Below are positions 29,056-41,226 of a stretch of 64,000 nucleotides of DNA, one piece after another. The notes under the pieces were generated by a model. That model did no database searches, had not been told where the DNA came from, and saw only the letters and a list, made by a program, of their open reading frames with translations. Origin of the DNA: Philonthus cognatus (lineage: Eukaryota; Arthropoda; Insecta; Coleoptera; Staphylinidae). Every line of letters starts with the position of its first letter. Within the stretch, counting starts at the first letter, position 1. The DNA is taken from positions 53,872,975 through 53,936,974 of the forward strand of contig OW052242.1 in assembly GCA_932526585.2 (NCBI GenBank), in the 5' to 3' direction. The translations under genes and the position numbers were made by a program.

Positions 29056-30472
29056 CAACTTAAAAGGGTATAGTAACTCTATTCAAGCTTTCTAATTTCT
29101 TACTAATTTCTTTCTAAACATTTTAAGACTACTCAACTATTCTTCGCCCCAATAACATTATTTCTAGGACATTATTAAAATATACTACAGATTAATAGAC
29201 TTTAGTAATAACACTACTATATATTTTACAGTGTTATACAAAAAAGTTACATGTCTGTTATTGTTCCAGATATAACGGTTTAATTTTTTATCTTTAATTA
29301 AACTTCTTTTTCAGAAATGGGACTTTACGAGCGCTCGTGTTGAAGCACTTGACCCATTTTTGCGAGTTTTAAAACTCCGTGCGCACTCGAACGTCGGTTG
29401 CGAGAAAAGGAGCTTTTTCGCGTACGAGCCCCGGAATAACAACTTTTAATGACGGGATGGGAGAGATACCCGTCAAAACCGCTTTTAATGTGCTGAAGCG
29501 TGGAGGATACTCGCAATGTAATATGCATGAAATTCTCGTGAAAGATTCATACATTCCAGATACAAACGTAGGTGAAATATGTTAATAACGGAGACAATGT
29601 TGATAAAAAATGATCAATCATCAAATTTGATTTACTATTATTGTTGATATTGGTAGAATTATTATGGGACACCTCTTGTGAATAGTACCTTATACGTTAA
29701 ATTTAACATTGCGCGTACGGAACCGGGCGGAATTTATCTGCTATATTATTTATTTAGCAAAGCAGCTATGCAGATTATTTCCTGTACGCACTTCGAACAA
29801 CAGTATTGCCTTTAGCGCACCGGCTGTTATTTAACATATTAGTTAAATCAAACTGACAGGAAATGATATTCCCCGTCGCCGGCCATTCCGCTTTACATAT
29901 CGGATTTTGTTTGCGCAAAGCACTCGCATCTCGCATCAGAGAGAACCATATGGACTTCCTCTACACTCCACATATACACACACATTTCGCTATAATGGCA
30001 TTATTAAAGGAGCCCCCATAAAAGCTAACAGCTAACAGCAGTTGGTCGAGATTCGTAATTATCGTAATTTCGGATTAACCGTGAAATGATGAGACGACCT
30101 AGGCGGAGGGAATTTTAGGCGTGTATTCACATTACGGTTTATTGAATTTCGAAGGTTAAGCGAAATATGTATGCATTGTCCTTTTTTTGAAACTATCATT
30201 GTTATTAATAAATTCATAAAATACCGAGGCGCAGCCCCTTACCCCCCTTAACTAAACAAGGGAGGTGTTGTTGTTTGTGGTGTGTTCAAATTTACCACTT
30301 GTAGCACGAGTAAGAAGTATATATAAATTAATTACTCTATGTTTGTAGTTGCAAATGTTTGCAATATTTTACGGTATTTTAAGTTCAACAATGACATTCT
30401 TGTACTTGTGTATACTTTATGATGATTCTTTCTTTAGTCGTAATTAGTTTCTTTAAATTTTTTAATTTTAAT
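29056..30472. other. Unassigned; two GC-richer stretches
   Basis: About 29310-29560 and 29850-30140 are less AT-rich and not repeated elsewhere in the window. The first contains overlapping short open frames on both strands without recognisable products. These could be single-copy sequence; no function is evident. Confidence 0.3.
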
Positions 30473-30685
30473 GTAAGACTCAAGGAACATTTTCGTTCTT
30501 TTCGGCTTAATTTGAATGATAACTCCTCGTTTGCCAAACATATTATTAAAAACAATCATACTTTTAGTGAGGATGTACTGTCAATTATACACTTCGCCAA
30601 AAATGGCCATAAGATGGACCTCCTGGAGTCTTTGGAAATTTACAAAGCCCGCGCTAATCCCCAAATCTCCGTAACCAATAAATGA
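30473..30685 (+). pseudogene. Penelope-like GIY-YIG endonuclease C-terminal fragment
   Basis: The frame reads RLKEHFRSFRLNLNDNSSFA, KHIIKNNHTF and KNGHKMDLLESLEIYKAR. This aligns with the C-terminal part of the endonuclease at 54.2 kb (RLKEHLNSVRLKNNNSTFAT, HLIENNHTC). The GIY and YIG motifs, which lie upstream, are absent, so only the domain's second half is left. It terminates at a TGA inside a following hairpin. Confidence 0.7.
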
Positions 30686-30762
30686 GTCGCCTATTTGTAA
30701 AAACCCCTAAATCCATTTAAAAACCATGGATTTAGGGGTTTTTGGAAATAGGAGACTCATAT
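30684..30762. repeat. Hairpin with 35-bp arms abutting the Penelope fragment
   Basis: ATGAGTCGCCTATTTG followed by AACCCCTAAATCCAT is mirrored after a 9-bp loop by ATGGATTTAGGGGTT and GGAAATAGGAGACTCAT, with about three mismatches. It directly follows the endonuclease relic and does not belong to the NFB family. Confidence 0.75.
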
Positions 30763-30805
30763 ACACTCCCATTTTTAACGCAATTACAAGACCTTCATTT
30801 TAAGT

Positions 30806-31574
30806 ATATACCGAGAGTTTTATATAACAATGAACATAATAATAAAATACGATTTGACACTTTTAATTTTTAGGTTATGTGTAAAATGGGTTGCCTATAG
30901 GACCATTACAAATTGTAGCTAATCAATTGCAATTAATACCTTGTATATACAGGGAGTATTTCTTTCAAGTATACATGTCCCAATTACAGCGTATATGCCG
31001 TAAATCTTTAGATAATCGGTGCTTTTTTAAAAGGACTTCAATTTGAAACTAGTAATGAGTGTGTTCCACTCCCAGACTAAGCATGAAGTAAAATTTCGAG
31101 TTTAGAAAAGCCTGAAAATTTGGTTTGGTCGCGTAGCGCGAAGCGCGGAGCGGCCAAACCAAATTTTTAGGCTTTTCTAAACTCGAAATTTTACTTCATG
31201 CGCCACTGGTACAAAAAACTGACATATTACGAAGTTTAAAAAACACCGCTGAACTTTACATTGAATTAGTGTTTTGTACCGGTGGCGCATGAAGTAAAAT
31301 TTCGAGTTTAGAAAAGCCTGAAAATTTGGTTTGGCCGCTCCGCGCTTCGCGCTACGCGGCCAAACCAAATTATCAGGCTTTTCTAAACTCGAAATTTTAC
31401 TTCATGCTTAGCCTGGGAGTGGAAAACACTCGTTTAAAGTTTAAAATTGTATTCTTTTAATAAACTGAGCGTGGTAAAATATACTACGTCTGCGTATATA
31501 TACTTCAAGAACAATTCTCGTTATGAAAATGTCCGGTGTTACATAAAACGGTGTTACATAATACTCTCTGTATA
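30806..31574. mobile_element. NFB double-hairpin element with left extension
   Basis: Collinear with the copy at 8734-9479, including the 140-bp left extension (ATACCGAGAGTTTTATATAA). The core begins TATACAGGGAGTATTTC at 30944. Hairpins lie at about 31080-31200 and 31287-31407; loops contain GTAGCGCGAAGCGCGGAGCG and its inverse. The right end is ATACTCTCTGTAT. The first hairpins of the two elements look almost identical, so one may derive from the other or they share a recent source. Confidence 0.85.
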
Positions 31575-31597
31575 CCATTGTTAGTGTAAATCACTTT

Positions 31598-31651
31598 GAG
31601 TTAATAAATGACAAGTAAAAGTTGTCGAAACTGTAGTCACTTAATTAACTC
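31598..31651 (+). ncRNA. Degenerate hammerhead-like motif (Penelope terminus relic)
   Basis: An 8-bp stem (GAGTTAAT/ATTAACTC) encloses GACAA-loop-TTGTC followed by GAAACTGTAGTC. This matches the stem II-GAAA-stem III-GTC half of a hammerhead, but the CUGAUGA box between stems I and II is reduced to AAAT. It is followed by AAACAAAGTTAAAAT, like the Penelope terminus at 54.5 kb. Expected to be inactive. Confidence 0.45.
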
Positions 31652-31837
31652 TCAGTTATACAAACAAAGTTAAAATTGTGTTTCATTTGTTAATTATTTT
31701 CGTCAGTTTTATTACCTATTAATTTTGATTCAGAAAAAAATGTTGAAAAATAAATCTTTATTTTTGTTTTCTTGTAATGTATTATTTTTATTAATTCTTA
31801 TTCAATGCATGAAGTATGTTTTTAATTTAACTTTAAA

Positions 31838-32722
31838 TCAGTGTTTAGTACGCCTGATGCACAAGGTAAAATTTCGTATTTAGAAAAGCCTGAAAATTCT
31901 AAACTCGAAATTTTACTTCATGCTTAATCAAGGAGTAAAAACACTTTTTATAAACTCATTGAAATCTTTATTAAAAATACTGAGTTATCAAAAAGAAAAA
32001 AAGAAACTTATTGGATTCTCAAAAATGGTTATTTCTTAGTAAATTATGCGAAGTTAAACTTATCTTGATGTCACAAGATTTGTTTAATCATTTTTGAAAT
32101 CAAATCCTAGTCAAAACTTATTCGAGTTATTTTCAATTATGAATGCTCATTAAGGAATCTCATACGTTTTATTTTAGAGAAATTATTTAATTTAGAAAAC
32201 CGGATTACAGAATGATCATCTCTTGGAAAAGTACTTCTCAGACATTTCCAAGAGATTAAATCAATGTTTAGTACGCCTGGCGCTTGAAGTTATATTTTGA
32301 GTTTAGAGAAGCCTGAAAATTTGGATTTTCAGGCTTTTTTAAATTAGATTTGCTCGCTTCGCTCGCGCGCCGGCAAATCCAAACTTTCAGGCTTTTCTAA
32401 ATTCGAATTTTTAATTCATGCTTAGTCAAATAGTGGAAACACTTTTTATAAACTCATTGAGTTCCTTATTAAAAATACTGAATTGTTAAAAAGAAAGAAA
32501 TAAACTTATTCAAATACTAAAAATAGTAATTTGTTAATAAATTATAAGAAACATATTTTGATGTCACAAGATTTGTTTAATAATTTTTAAAATTAAATCC
32601 TACTCAGGACTCATTCGAGTTGTTTTCAATTATGAGTGCACATTTAAGAATCTCATACATTTTATATTAGAGAAATTATTTAACTTAGAAAACTGGATTA
32701 TAATCATAATCATGTCTTGGAA
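31838..32722. repeat. Tandem duplication of a block with one NFB hairpin each
   Basis: Unit 1 (about 31838-32235) and unit 2 (about 32262-32722) share a common order. Each has a reverse-orientation NFB hairpin, then CACTTTTTATAAACTCATTG, TGTCACAAGATTTGTTTAAT, TCAATTATGA and GAGAAATTATTTAA. The hairpin of unit 1 is shrunken (about 31855-31925). That of unit 2 (about 32285-32420) is larger and has a GCTCGCTTCGCTCGCGCGCC loop. Confidence 0.7.
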
Positions 32723-33387
32723 AAGTTTATGAATTTCAAGTGATTTTATGACATTAAAGACTCGACTGCAATTTCTTGTCAAGTTATTTTAGTTTTACGT
32801 ACAGTAATATCTCAATTTGTTATTACTTTCCACGCAAAACGAGGGAAAGTGTTGTTTTTTGACTATTTTTAATGTTACTGGACTGTACATTATGGTGGAG
32901 CTCTCAATCTGAAATTTTGATATAATTTTAACACCTTGTGATATTTAGAAGACAATTCAATGATTTATATGGAATTTTTTACTTTCAAAATATGACTTTA
33001 GTAGAAATAGCGCCAGAAAACGAAAAAAAATTAAAGAAGTTCTCAGTGATGAACGATATTGATATATTTTTGCATAACGTTAGAGTTGGATAGAGGTTTT
33101 GACGTATTTATTTGGTGGATTGAAGTGTCGCAAATTTCATTTTAGCATATTTTCTTATTTATTTATTGACCTTCGTCGACACCCAATCGACCGTCTGCCC
33201 ATCGTCGACCCATAGGGGCTCGATACCGACCTCGTTGGGAAACGCTCATGTAAAATATCGAAATTAATGACAAACAAATTTAATGAAATTATGAAAATGT
33301 TTAAAATCAGTAACATGATTATATATTAAATTTGTTGAAAAATATCCAAATTGTGGAAAGCTGTCCAAATTTATGTAAATAATATGA
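32723..33387. other. Unassigned; short GC-richer segment at 33165-33245
   Basis: About 33165-33245 (TCGTCGACACCCAATCGACC, GGCTCGATACCGACCTCG) differs from the surrounding AT-rich DNA but gives no recognisable product. Nothing else seen. Confidence 0.3.
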
Positions 33388-34984
33388 ATGTTAGAAAACT
33401 TGTTACACATTTTTAATTTAATTGTAAATTCGAGCGTTGTACCGGAAGTATGGAAGTTAGGTAAAGTTACGCCACTTTTCAAGAGTAGAGATAAGTCCAA
33501 TATTTTGAACTATCGTCCAATAACAATTATAAATAACTTTCCTAAATTATTTGAAATGATACTATATCGATATATGTACAATCATGTTAGTCCATTTATT
33601 CCCACGCGCCAACATGGTTTTGTTAAAAAGAGATCAATTGTATCGAATTTGTTGAATTTTACCGATTATATCTCGAATCATTTAGATAAACGGAAACAAG
33701 TCGATTCAGTTTATACTGATTTCCAAAAAGCATTTGATACAATTGATCACTGCGTAATCATTAACAAACTTTCGTCTTTTGGTTTTACGGAAGGAACCGT
33801 TTCACTGATGCAATCATAACTATATAACAGACGGCAATTTGTCCAGTATATGGGGTATCGTTCCAGTGAGTATACTGCGACATCTGTGGTTCCCCAAGGT
33901 ACAAACCTGGGACCACTGTTATTCATCATTTTCATTAATGATATTGTTGAGGTAATTCGGTGTAACGTGCTCCTATATGCAGATGATATGAAATTATTTA
34001 ATATCATTGAGTCCAGGGATGATTGCATTCGGTTGCAGGAAGATATTAATAACATTCATAAATGGTGTAAGGTAAATGGATTATCGTTGAACTTATCAAA
34101 GTGTAAATGCATGTCATTTTATCGTAAAAAAGATATTGTTATATATGATTATGGTATAAACGATGTATTATTTGAACGTATAAACTCAATTAAAGATTTA
34201 GGAGTAACTTTTGATCATAAGTTAACATTTAATGATCATATAAATAAGATTTGTGACAAAGGTATCAAACTGTTGGGCTTTTTCCATCGCACTTGTAAGG
34301 ACTTTCATAACATTGACGTTTAAAAAAAAATGTATTTTTCATACGTTCGTTCTAACCTCGAATTTGCCTTTGTTATTTGGTCACCGTACTACGAAAATAC
34401 TGTAAGTAAAATTGAAGCAATTCAAAAAAAGTTATTGAAATTGTTGTTTTTTAAAAAATTTAGGGAATATCCATCTGTATCCATTACATATGATTACCTT
34501 TTACAAACATTTAATGTCGAAAGATTAAGTGACAGGCGTACTAAATCTTCAATTCTATTTTTATACGGGCTAGTAAATTACGATATTGATGACCCTAACA
34601 TCCTAGGTAAGCTGAAGTTTCAGGTTCCTAGACTAACATCTCGCAGTAATAACGTATTTTTTCAACCACATGCCAATACGCTAGCTCATTTTAATTCACC
34701 CGTTTTAAAAATTATTAGAACGTTTAATAGTTTAAATAATAGAGTAGATATTTTCGTAGATACCAGAAAATCCCTCATCGAAATAATGTCAGACATATCG
34801 GAACCATTGATATTGTTATAGATCTTTAGGCTTTAAGTTTGTTTTTTTATTCTTTTCTCTTCTTTCTCTGCACATTGTATGTATGATCTAAAATTATGTA
34901 ACATAGCATTATAGTAGATTAAGTTCCCCGTAATTGGATACTTGTATATCTGTTGGGAAAATAAAGAATAATAATAATAATAAT
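33388..34984 (+). pseudogene. Jockey-like non-LTR reverse transcriptase, 5'-truncated and broken
   Basis: Three collinear frames cover most of an RT and its C-terminus. Frame 1 (33388-33819) has VWKLGKVTPLFKSRDKSN, LNYRPITIINNFPKLFE, HGFVKKRS and YTDFQKAFDTIDH, and ends in a stop. Frame 2 (33850-34323) has VVPQGTNLGPLLFIIFIND and the catalytic YADD in LLYADDMKLF. Frame 3 (34330-34821) has the C-terminal tail SYVRSNLEFAFVIWSP. A stop lies immediately upstream of 33388; the endonuclease is missing. The 3' UTR ends with GGGAAAATAAAGAATAATAA and an AAT-type tail (34962-34984), as in the fragment ending at 19943. It is not functional. Confidence 0.85.
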
Positions 34985-36081
34985 TGAAGGGCTTATTGTA
35001 ATAACATGATAAGTCACACAATCAAAATAATGCTGTATTATACTTCGATTTGATTAAGCAGTAATATAAAAAGCTACAGTATGCTCATCTTCGCATACAA
35101 AAAGAAGCTTTGAAAACTTGTCAAACAATCAACTATTAATTTTTAATATCATAGTAAAACATTTTACATTTTCTTCTAAATTTCAAAGTCCAATATATAA
35201 GTTCTTTTGTAGTATTACAATAAGCCCCTCAAATGTCAAAATTTCAAATATTAGTATAATTTGAAATTATACAAGTTTAGTTCATCATACCTGACAACCA
35301 TCTAAAAATTAACTAAGATTAATTTATTAAATCAACTAAAAATCACAAAAATCGTAAAAATTGATACATTCAATAACATTAATCAAAGTCAATAAAAAAT
35401 GCTAAAATTGATGAAAATGTAAAAAAATTACAACATCACATTAATGAAAGCAACTAATTAAAACTGACCAAAAACTGGATAAATCGTGAAAATTGATAAA
35501 AATACATAATAGTTATAGATTTTTATAAATTGATATAACTAAAAAAAAAGAAGTATAAATCATTAAAATTAATAAATGCTGTAAAAACATCTAATTTAAT
35601 AAAAATAATAATATCTTTATTCGTCCAAAAGCATAACCCAATTATTGAAAAAGAAATTAATACAGAATCAGGGAAAAATACATGTAAATAAATAATAAGG
35701 TAAGGTAATATATATTCTAAAAATTGACAAAAAATCATAAATATTAAACAAAATCGGTAAAATCAACAATCATCAAAAACATTTAATAAATCAACAAATT
35801 TTGAAAACAAAATAATTTAATTTCTAATAACATTTTCTTATTTCTGACTTGTTTAATGATTTAATAAAATGTAATTGAATATAAACATAACGTCACCATT
35901 ACAATAAAATAGTAAACAATAAATGTTAAAATAAAGCTAGTTAATATTATTATTTTAAATAAACATTATACAATTTAACACAATAATACAATTTTGAAAA
36001 AAGTTCAATTTCACCAAATCTACAAAATTATTTTAAAACTGAGAATATAAATATAAACAAAACATTCAAAATATAATTTAT
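34985..36081. other. AT-rich sequence with AAATTGAC/ATCAACAAAA phrases
   Basis: Repeated phrases such as AAAATTGATAAAAA and AAATCAACAA recur without a clear unit. Similar texture, opposite strand, at 241-1856. No gene. Confidence 0.35.
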
Positions 36082-36238
36082 ATATCTGTATGTGGGAGGC
36101 AAAATACACCAAGTCACATTTTTTAAATTTAGCAGTGCAATTTACCTCTTGATAGAGTGAAAAATCCTGATTCCATCTGTATAAAGAACGTATTTTGAAA
36201 AAATGTGACTTGGTGTAGTTTACCTCCCACACACAGAT
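36082..36238. mobile_element. Short foldback MITE, arms about 40 bp
   Basis: TCTGTATGTGGGAGGCAAAA and TACACCAAGTCACATTTTTT are mirrored by AAAAAATGTGACTTGGTGTA and GTTTACCTCCCACACACAGA. About 75 bp lie between. The 70-codon open frame across it is a by-product. Confidence 0.75.
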
Positions 36239-36895
36239 ATCAATCCTCAGTATTGACTAAAATCACAACATTTCAATAAATTACTCAAAATCAACAAAAA
36301 ATGCTTACAACAAAAATGGCAAAGAAAAAATATAACATATTTCATACACTGTAAACAACTTTACGTAACTAAAAGAAGAATGTTAAAAATCGACTAAAAT
36401 TAACAAATAATAATTGTCCAAGTTGATTTTAAAAATAAAAATGATGTAACTGCGTAATTTAACAAAAGTATAATTTACAAATAAGAATAATATGATAAAA
36501 ATCTTCAAAATACATAATAATGTACACCAACTAATGTAAATTTTAGAATATGAGATTATTTTCGTTCTGTTACGCTATGGATACATTTATTTCGAATTGG
36601 TAATTTATTTTTAATTTTGCAAAAACAACGATTAAAATCACGAATAAAAAGCCTCTAAAATGATTTATTACGTTAAAATATTCACCAGAAGAAATTATAG
36701 ATTAAATTTAAAAAATATGACAAATCGATAAATATTAGTACTTAAGATATACTAAAATATTAAATGCATTTAAATAGGAATTTTATCATATCCCGATGTG
36801 CGCTCCTGTGCAATAAAATTAAGCAGATGTCTCATAACTACTTACAATATTCTAGTTCCATAATTTGGGTGTGTTTTAATTGTCTAGTAGCAGTT
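36239..36895. other. AT-rich, nothing recognised
   Basis: Continuation of the low-complexity AT-rich DNA; no gene or repeat boundary identified. Confidence 0.3.
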
Positions 36896-37067
36896 TCAAT
36901 AAATGATAAAATACCATAACACTTCTTTCCTGCTCCAAACGTTTCTTAACTCTGAAAACAGTGTCTTTACTAATGTTCATCAATCATGCACTTTGTCTAA
37001 AAGAAACATCATCTTCTATTTTAATTAAAACTCGAATTTTAAAATTATTGTCTAGATGGCGCGGCAT
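36896..37067 (-). pseudogene. Tc1/mariner transposase N-terminal relic
   Basis: The minus strand from ATG 37067 reads MPRHLDNNFKIRVLIKIEDD, VSFRQSA, an in-frame TGA, then LMNISKDTVFRVKKRLEQER. This is the layout of the N-terminal helix-turn-helix of Tc1/mariner-type transposases (MPR...S.R..A..LN.S..TV.R..KR). The catalytic D,D,D/E part is not visible and the frame decays soon after. The family is recognised from the helix-turn-helix pattern only. Confidence 0.55.
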
Positions 37068-37194
37068 TTTGACATTAAGGAATTTGACATATTTATATAT
37101 TTTCGTTACTAGGACCATGTCCGCTTTAAACTATAACATATTTTGTGTGCTTAATTTTATTGCACAAAAGTGTACATGTTGTAAATTTTAAGTG

Positions 37195-37676
37195 AAAGTT
37201 ACTAACGAGCTTTTCTACTCCCTGATTAGGCATGAAGTAAAATTTCGAGTTTAGAGAAGCCTGAAAATTTGGTTTGGTTGTGTAGCGAAGCGGAGCGGCC
37301 AAACCAAATTTTAAGGCTTTCCTAACTCGAAATTTTACTTCATGCGCCACGTGTATAAAGTACTGAAATATTATGAAAGCGCTAAATTACGAACTTCACG
37401 TTAAATCAGTATCTTGTACGCATGGCGCATGAAGTAAAATTTCAAGTTTAGAAAAGCCTTAAAATTTCTTTTGGTCGCTCCGCTTTGCTACGCTACCAAA
37501 ACAAATTTTCAGGCTTTTCTAAACTCGAAATTTTACTTCATGCTTAATCAGGAAGTGGAAACATTCGTTAAAAGTTTAAAATGAAACACTTTTATAAAAT
37601 CAACGAATTCCTAAATATTTACTAAGTATGCACCCAGATTTGTAATTTTACTTAAAAGAAAAATTCCCCGTTTACC
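37195..37676. mobile_element. NFB double-hairpin element
   Basis: Hairpin 1 (about 37231-37345) and inverted hairpin 2 (about 37428-37543) are separated by the two opposed spacers (ATAAAGTACTGAAATATT and GTTAAATCAGTATCTTG). The right terminal flank ends AGAAAAATTCCCCGTTTA, a diverged terminus. The left terminus is reduced. Loops contain GTAGCGAAGCGGAGCGGCC and CGCTCCGCTTTGCTACGC. Confidence 0.82.
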
Positions 37677-40494
37677 TTCATTAATAAATAAATGTAGAGT
37701 TCAATTACGATGATAAGAAATATTCGTTTGTTGATTAGAGGGTAATATCAGATAGATATGGCGCCCATTAATATTCATAAATGACCACTATTAAGGGGGG
37801 AAGGGAAGATACGTACAATAACTCGAAATTATGGGCGGTGTTACACGAGCGGAATATTAATGGCCTCCGTAATTACAATTAATTTTCTTTGTCCCGTCGA
37901 ATAACTTTTCGATAAGTGTTATTAAAACCCTCAATAGCGTCCCTTTGGGAGCACGTAAGAGGGAAAAACTTTTAAACGCTCCCCAGACTGGAAATTCTTC
38001 GGATTGCTCACAATAAGTTGTAATCAATAAATTTTCAACTGATTTTTATTCCTTTGATGCCGTTTAATGATAAAATATCGTGATATGAAAGATTATATAA
38101 TTACTGGTGTACTATCATATTTAAAAAATACTATTCGTGTTTCATGATGGGTAAAATGATAAATACATGTTAGATACTAAAACGTCTTCTTTGAACTGAA
38201 AAATCAATGAATGTCACAAGAATTCCGGAGTTAATATCCATAAAGAATGTAATATACGAAATTATATTTACTGTTAATACTAGTATCACTTTTAGTTAAT
38301 GTAATAGAATAGAATTTCTGTAATACATATTATATATTTTGAATAAACATAATCACAAATTATTGTTTATGGCAGAAAACCTGAAATGCTAATATATGTT
38401 ATGTAATTAGGATATCAAGCGGTACTTTAAATCTGAGGAGACATTGTCTCTGAAGATTTAAATGTAGCTTTATCTCCAAATTGCATTTATTATTTTATTT
38501 CATTTCGTATTTCTAATCTAATTTATTATGTTTGAAATTCGTTTGTATTTAAATTTATAAATAAGTAAAGTTGCCTTGTGTATCGTTACTATAATAAACT
38601 ATCTTAACCATGTGATACTTTATCTACTATCGAATTGTTGACAACAGAGATAAAGTGATACTTTTTCTACTATTTTTAATGTGTAAATAAAAGTTTGAAA
38701 TACGAAATGGTATAAAGAATATTACAATCAACTAAAAAAATGTGAAATAAAAATGAAAATGAAGCTTACGCCTAACGAATCTAAAAAAACACCATAAATG
38801 TTACAAAATGTTTTATTATTTTGAAATATGTCATCAACACATGCTTGGTAGTTCTAATAGTATTAGATTGCCCATAAAAAGTATACCTAGTTTACTTAAC
38901 TATCTCTGTATTATTTTTATTCTGTACTGTTATTATTGTTTAATTACAACCTTTTTTGCGTTTTTAGTTACTTAACTAATAGATTTTTAAGGCATTTTCC
39001 TTATTTAAAGATTGTTTGCTTACTGCTTTTTAAATTATTATCTAAGACTATTATTTACGACCTATAATTAATTCTAAAATAATACATTTGTTTGTTGCGC
39101 TCTTTGAAAATCGACCTACTTCTTATCCATTTTGAATCACGATTGAAAGCTTTTCTCCCCTATGTTTATGGGGTGCAAAAACTCACCCCTGAGATATTTA
39201 TACTTGTACCAGCAGGTAATCCATAGTAAATCTTGGGGTGTACATTTTCCAGTGCAGACAGTTGCGAGGAACCAGATTTGGGATTAGTGCTTGGAAAAAT
39301 TGACCGGAATCGTTTGACAAACGTTGAGTTTTGAAGGTTTGAGAAACCTGAACAAAGGGCATTTTTTCGTGCAGAGTTATGTTATTCGTGGTAATGATCA
39401 GATTATAAATAATGTTGTACCAGAGTACACAAAGTTAATTGGTAATAATTTTCTATAAAAAAATAAAAATGTAATAAGTAATATAAGTGCTACTCTATTG
39501 ATGGAGCATAATTATGCAATTAGAGTTTTAATTAATACTATGGTGATATTTATTCACATTTATTTTTTATTATGGTCTACACAAGCCTAGACCGAAATTG
39601 TAATGGCCAAACCTATAATTTAAACAATTTAATTTAGTGTTCTGTAATAAGCAATAATGAATATGTTATTTAGATAGTTATTTAAATCTAATTAATTCAT
39701 ACAAATTCTTCCTTCATACTAAAATTTTCTGTATATGCTTCAACTTTGAATGTCCACATGTCTTTTTTTTAGCGAAAGCCAACGTGTAATTTGGAAACTC
39801 TCATAATCACCATCCCGAAATAAATAATATTATTACAAGCAGGAAATACACAGAATATATTATGTCTCCTTAATAACCACATGTCTCGCCATTTATTATT
39901 ATGTCCCTGACTTCGTCACTTGAACACAATTCGAGAATTTCCCCGAAAATATTATTAGCATAAAGTTTCAAATTCTGACGATGTATTTATTAGTTCCCTG
40001 CTCGACAATGGTGTAAAATGATATAGTAGATTGTTTGGCATGTTTTGAAAGCTTCGTATTGCATGCAAATACCAAAATGCAAGGTATGAGCAGCTTCCAA
40101 ACGTGCTTAACACTTTGCTTTTCCTAGGACCAAACAGCGGAGGCGTTAATTGTTGGTCGTCACAACTCATTTTATTATAATAATTTTGACACTGACGTTT
40201 GAGGATTTTACTTTAGTAACCCTCGTTAGGCAAATATCAAAAGCATATTTAAAGATTTTTTATTGTAATGTATATTTGATATATTTATTACGGTTACGTT
40301 TAAAGTTACAAGGAAATTCAAGTATTCAAAATGTTTTATAGATTTTCATGCCTGAAGTTTATTAACAGTTACTTTTATTTAAAATTCTCAGGATTTATTT
40401 AAACAAAAAAATTCTATTATACACTACAGAAAATTGAAGTTAAATGTAAAAGTTGTGAAACTTTAAATATTAATGTTGTACCCATTTGAACGCA
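37677..40494. other. Long unassigned stretch, possibly single-copy
   Basis: No TE or gene recognised over 2.8 kb. About 37740-38000 is less AT-rich and does not recur. About 38500-38710 has a weak inverted repeat (TTCGTATTTC ... GAAATACGAA) that may mark a decayed MITE. A 71-codon minus-strand frame at 39955-40170 resembles nothing known. Confidence 0.3.
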
Positions 40495-41226
40495 GATGCT
40501 ATTAAATTAAATAAAATAATTAAGAATATGGATGACTGTATTCACATTCATCATAATGTCTTCGGAGCAATTAGTAAGTTGGTGCAAGAAGAATGAATTA
40601 TTATTAAATATTGATAAATATTACGTGGTTTCATACACCAAAAAAGATAAACAACCATATGTATCCTTACAATATGCAAACCATCAACATTAAAAGAACT
40701 CCCACTATGAAAGATCGCAGACTCCATTTTGATAATGCTCTAACATAGATCACATTGTTGCTGATTCTTCTAAAATAATAGATTTTATAGCTAGATCTAC
40801 AAAGGAACTCCAAAACTCCTCATCGCTAATTACTTTGTATCAATCACTGATCTTATCCAAGATGGATTATTGTGCTCCTATATTGTCGCCAAATTATTTT
40901 GTTCACATATACAAACTAGAACGGATTCAAAATAAAATAATAAAAGTGTTAGGTTATACTTCTATTTCATATAGAGATCAACCCTTTTTTACAACACCTT
41001 ACATAATGTTTTACACAATCAGTGTGACTGTAGCCCCTTGGTGAATTTAATTAAGATTCACATTCCACATTGTCCTACTGGAAATGAATTGATATTTCAA
41101 TATGGAACACAATGTTTGAATCATGATGTAAATTCGCCTATAATTAAAATGATCAAAGCATGTCATAAGATTCGGTACGCAGTTGATATATTTTTTAGGC
41201 TAACAACTCTTTTTGTAAACAAGTAA
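40495..41226 (+). pseudogene. Jockey-like RT C-terminal relic
   Basis: Decayed frames read LVSWCKKNELLLN-like and YYVVSYTKKDKQP near 40570-40660. At 40835-40990 is SLILSKMDYCAPILSP then YKLERIQNKIIKVLGY, and at 41038-41226 is LIKIHIPHCPTGN, VNSPIIKMIKACHKI and AVDIFF. Together these form the region after the catalytic YADD of jockey-group reverse transcriptases. Several frameshifts; non-functional. The 3' end is unclear. Confidence 0.7.

Noticed and set aside
29325..29585. Three overlapping frames around a GC-rich stretch
   Set aside because: Mutually overlapping on both strands, with no recognised motif.
31838..32722. LTR retrotransposon with two direct repeats
   Set aside because: No TG/CA ends, primer-binding site, polypurine tract or gag-pol between the units; the units are nearly adjacent.
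33747..34055. Minus-strand frame of 102 aa
   Set aside because: Antisense to the jockey-like reverse transcriptase.
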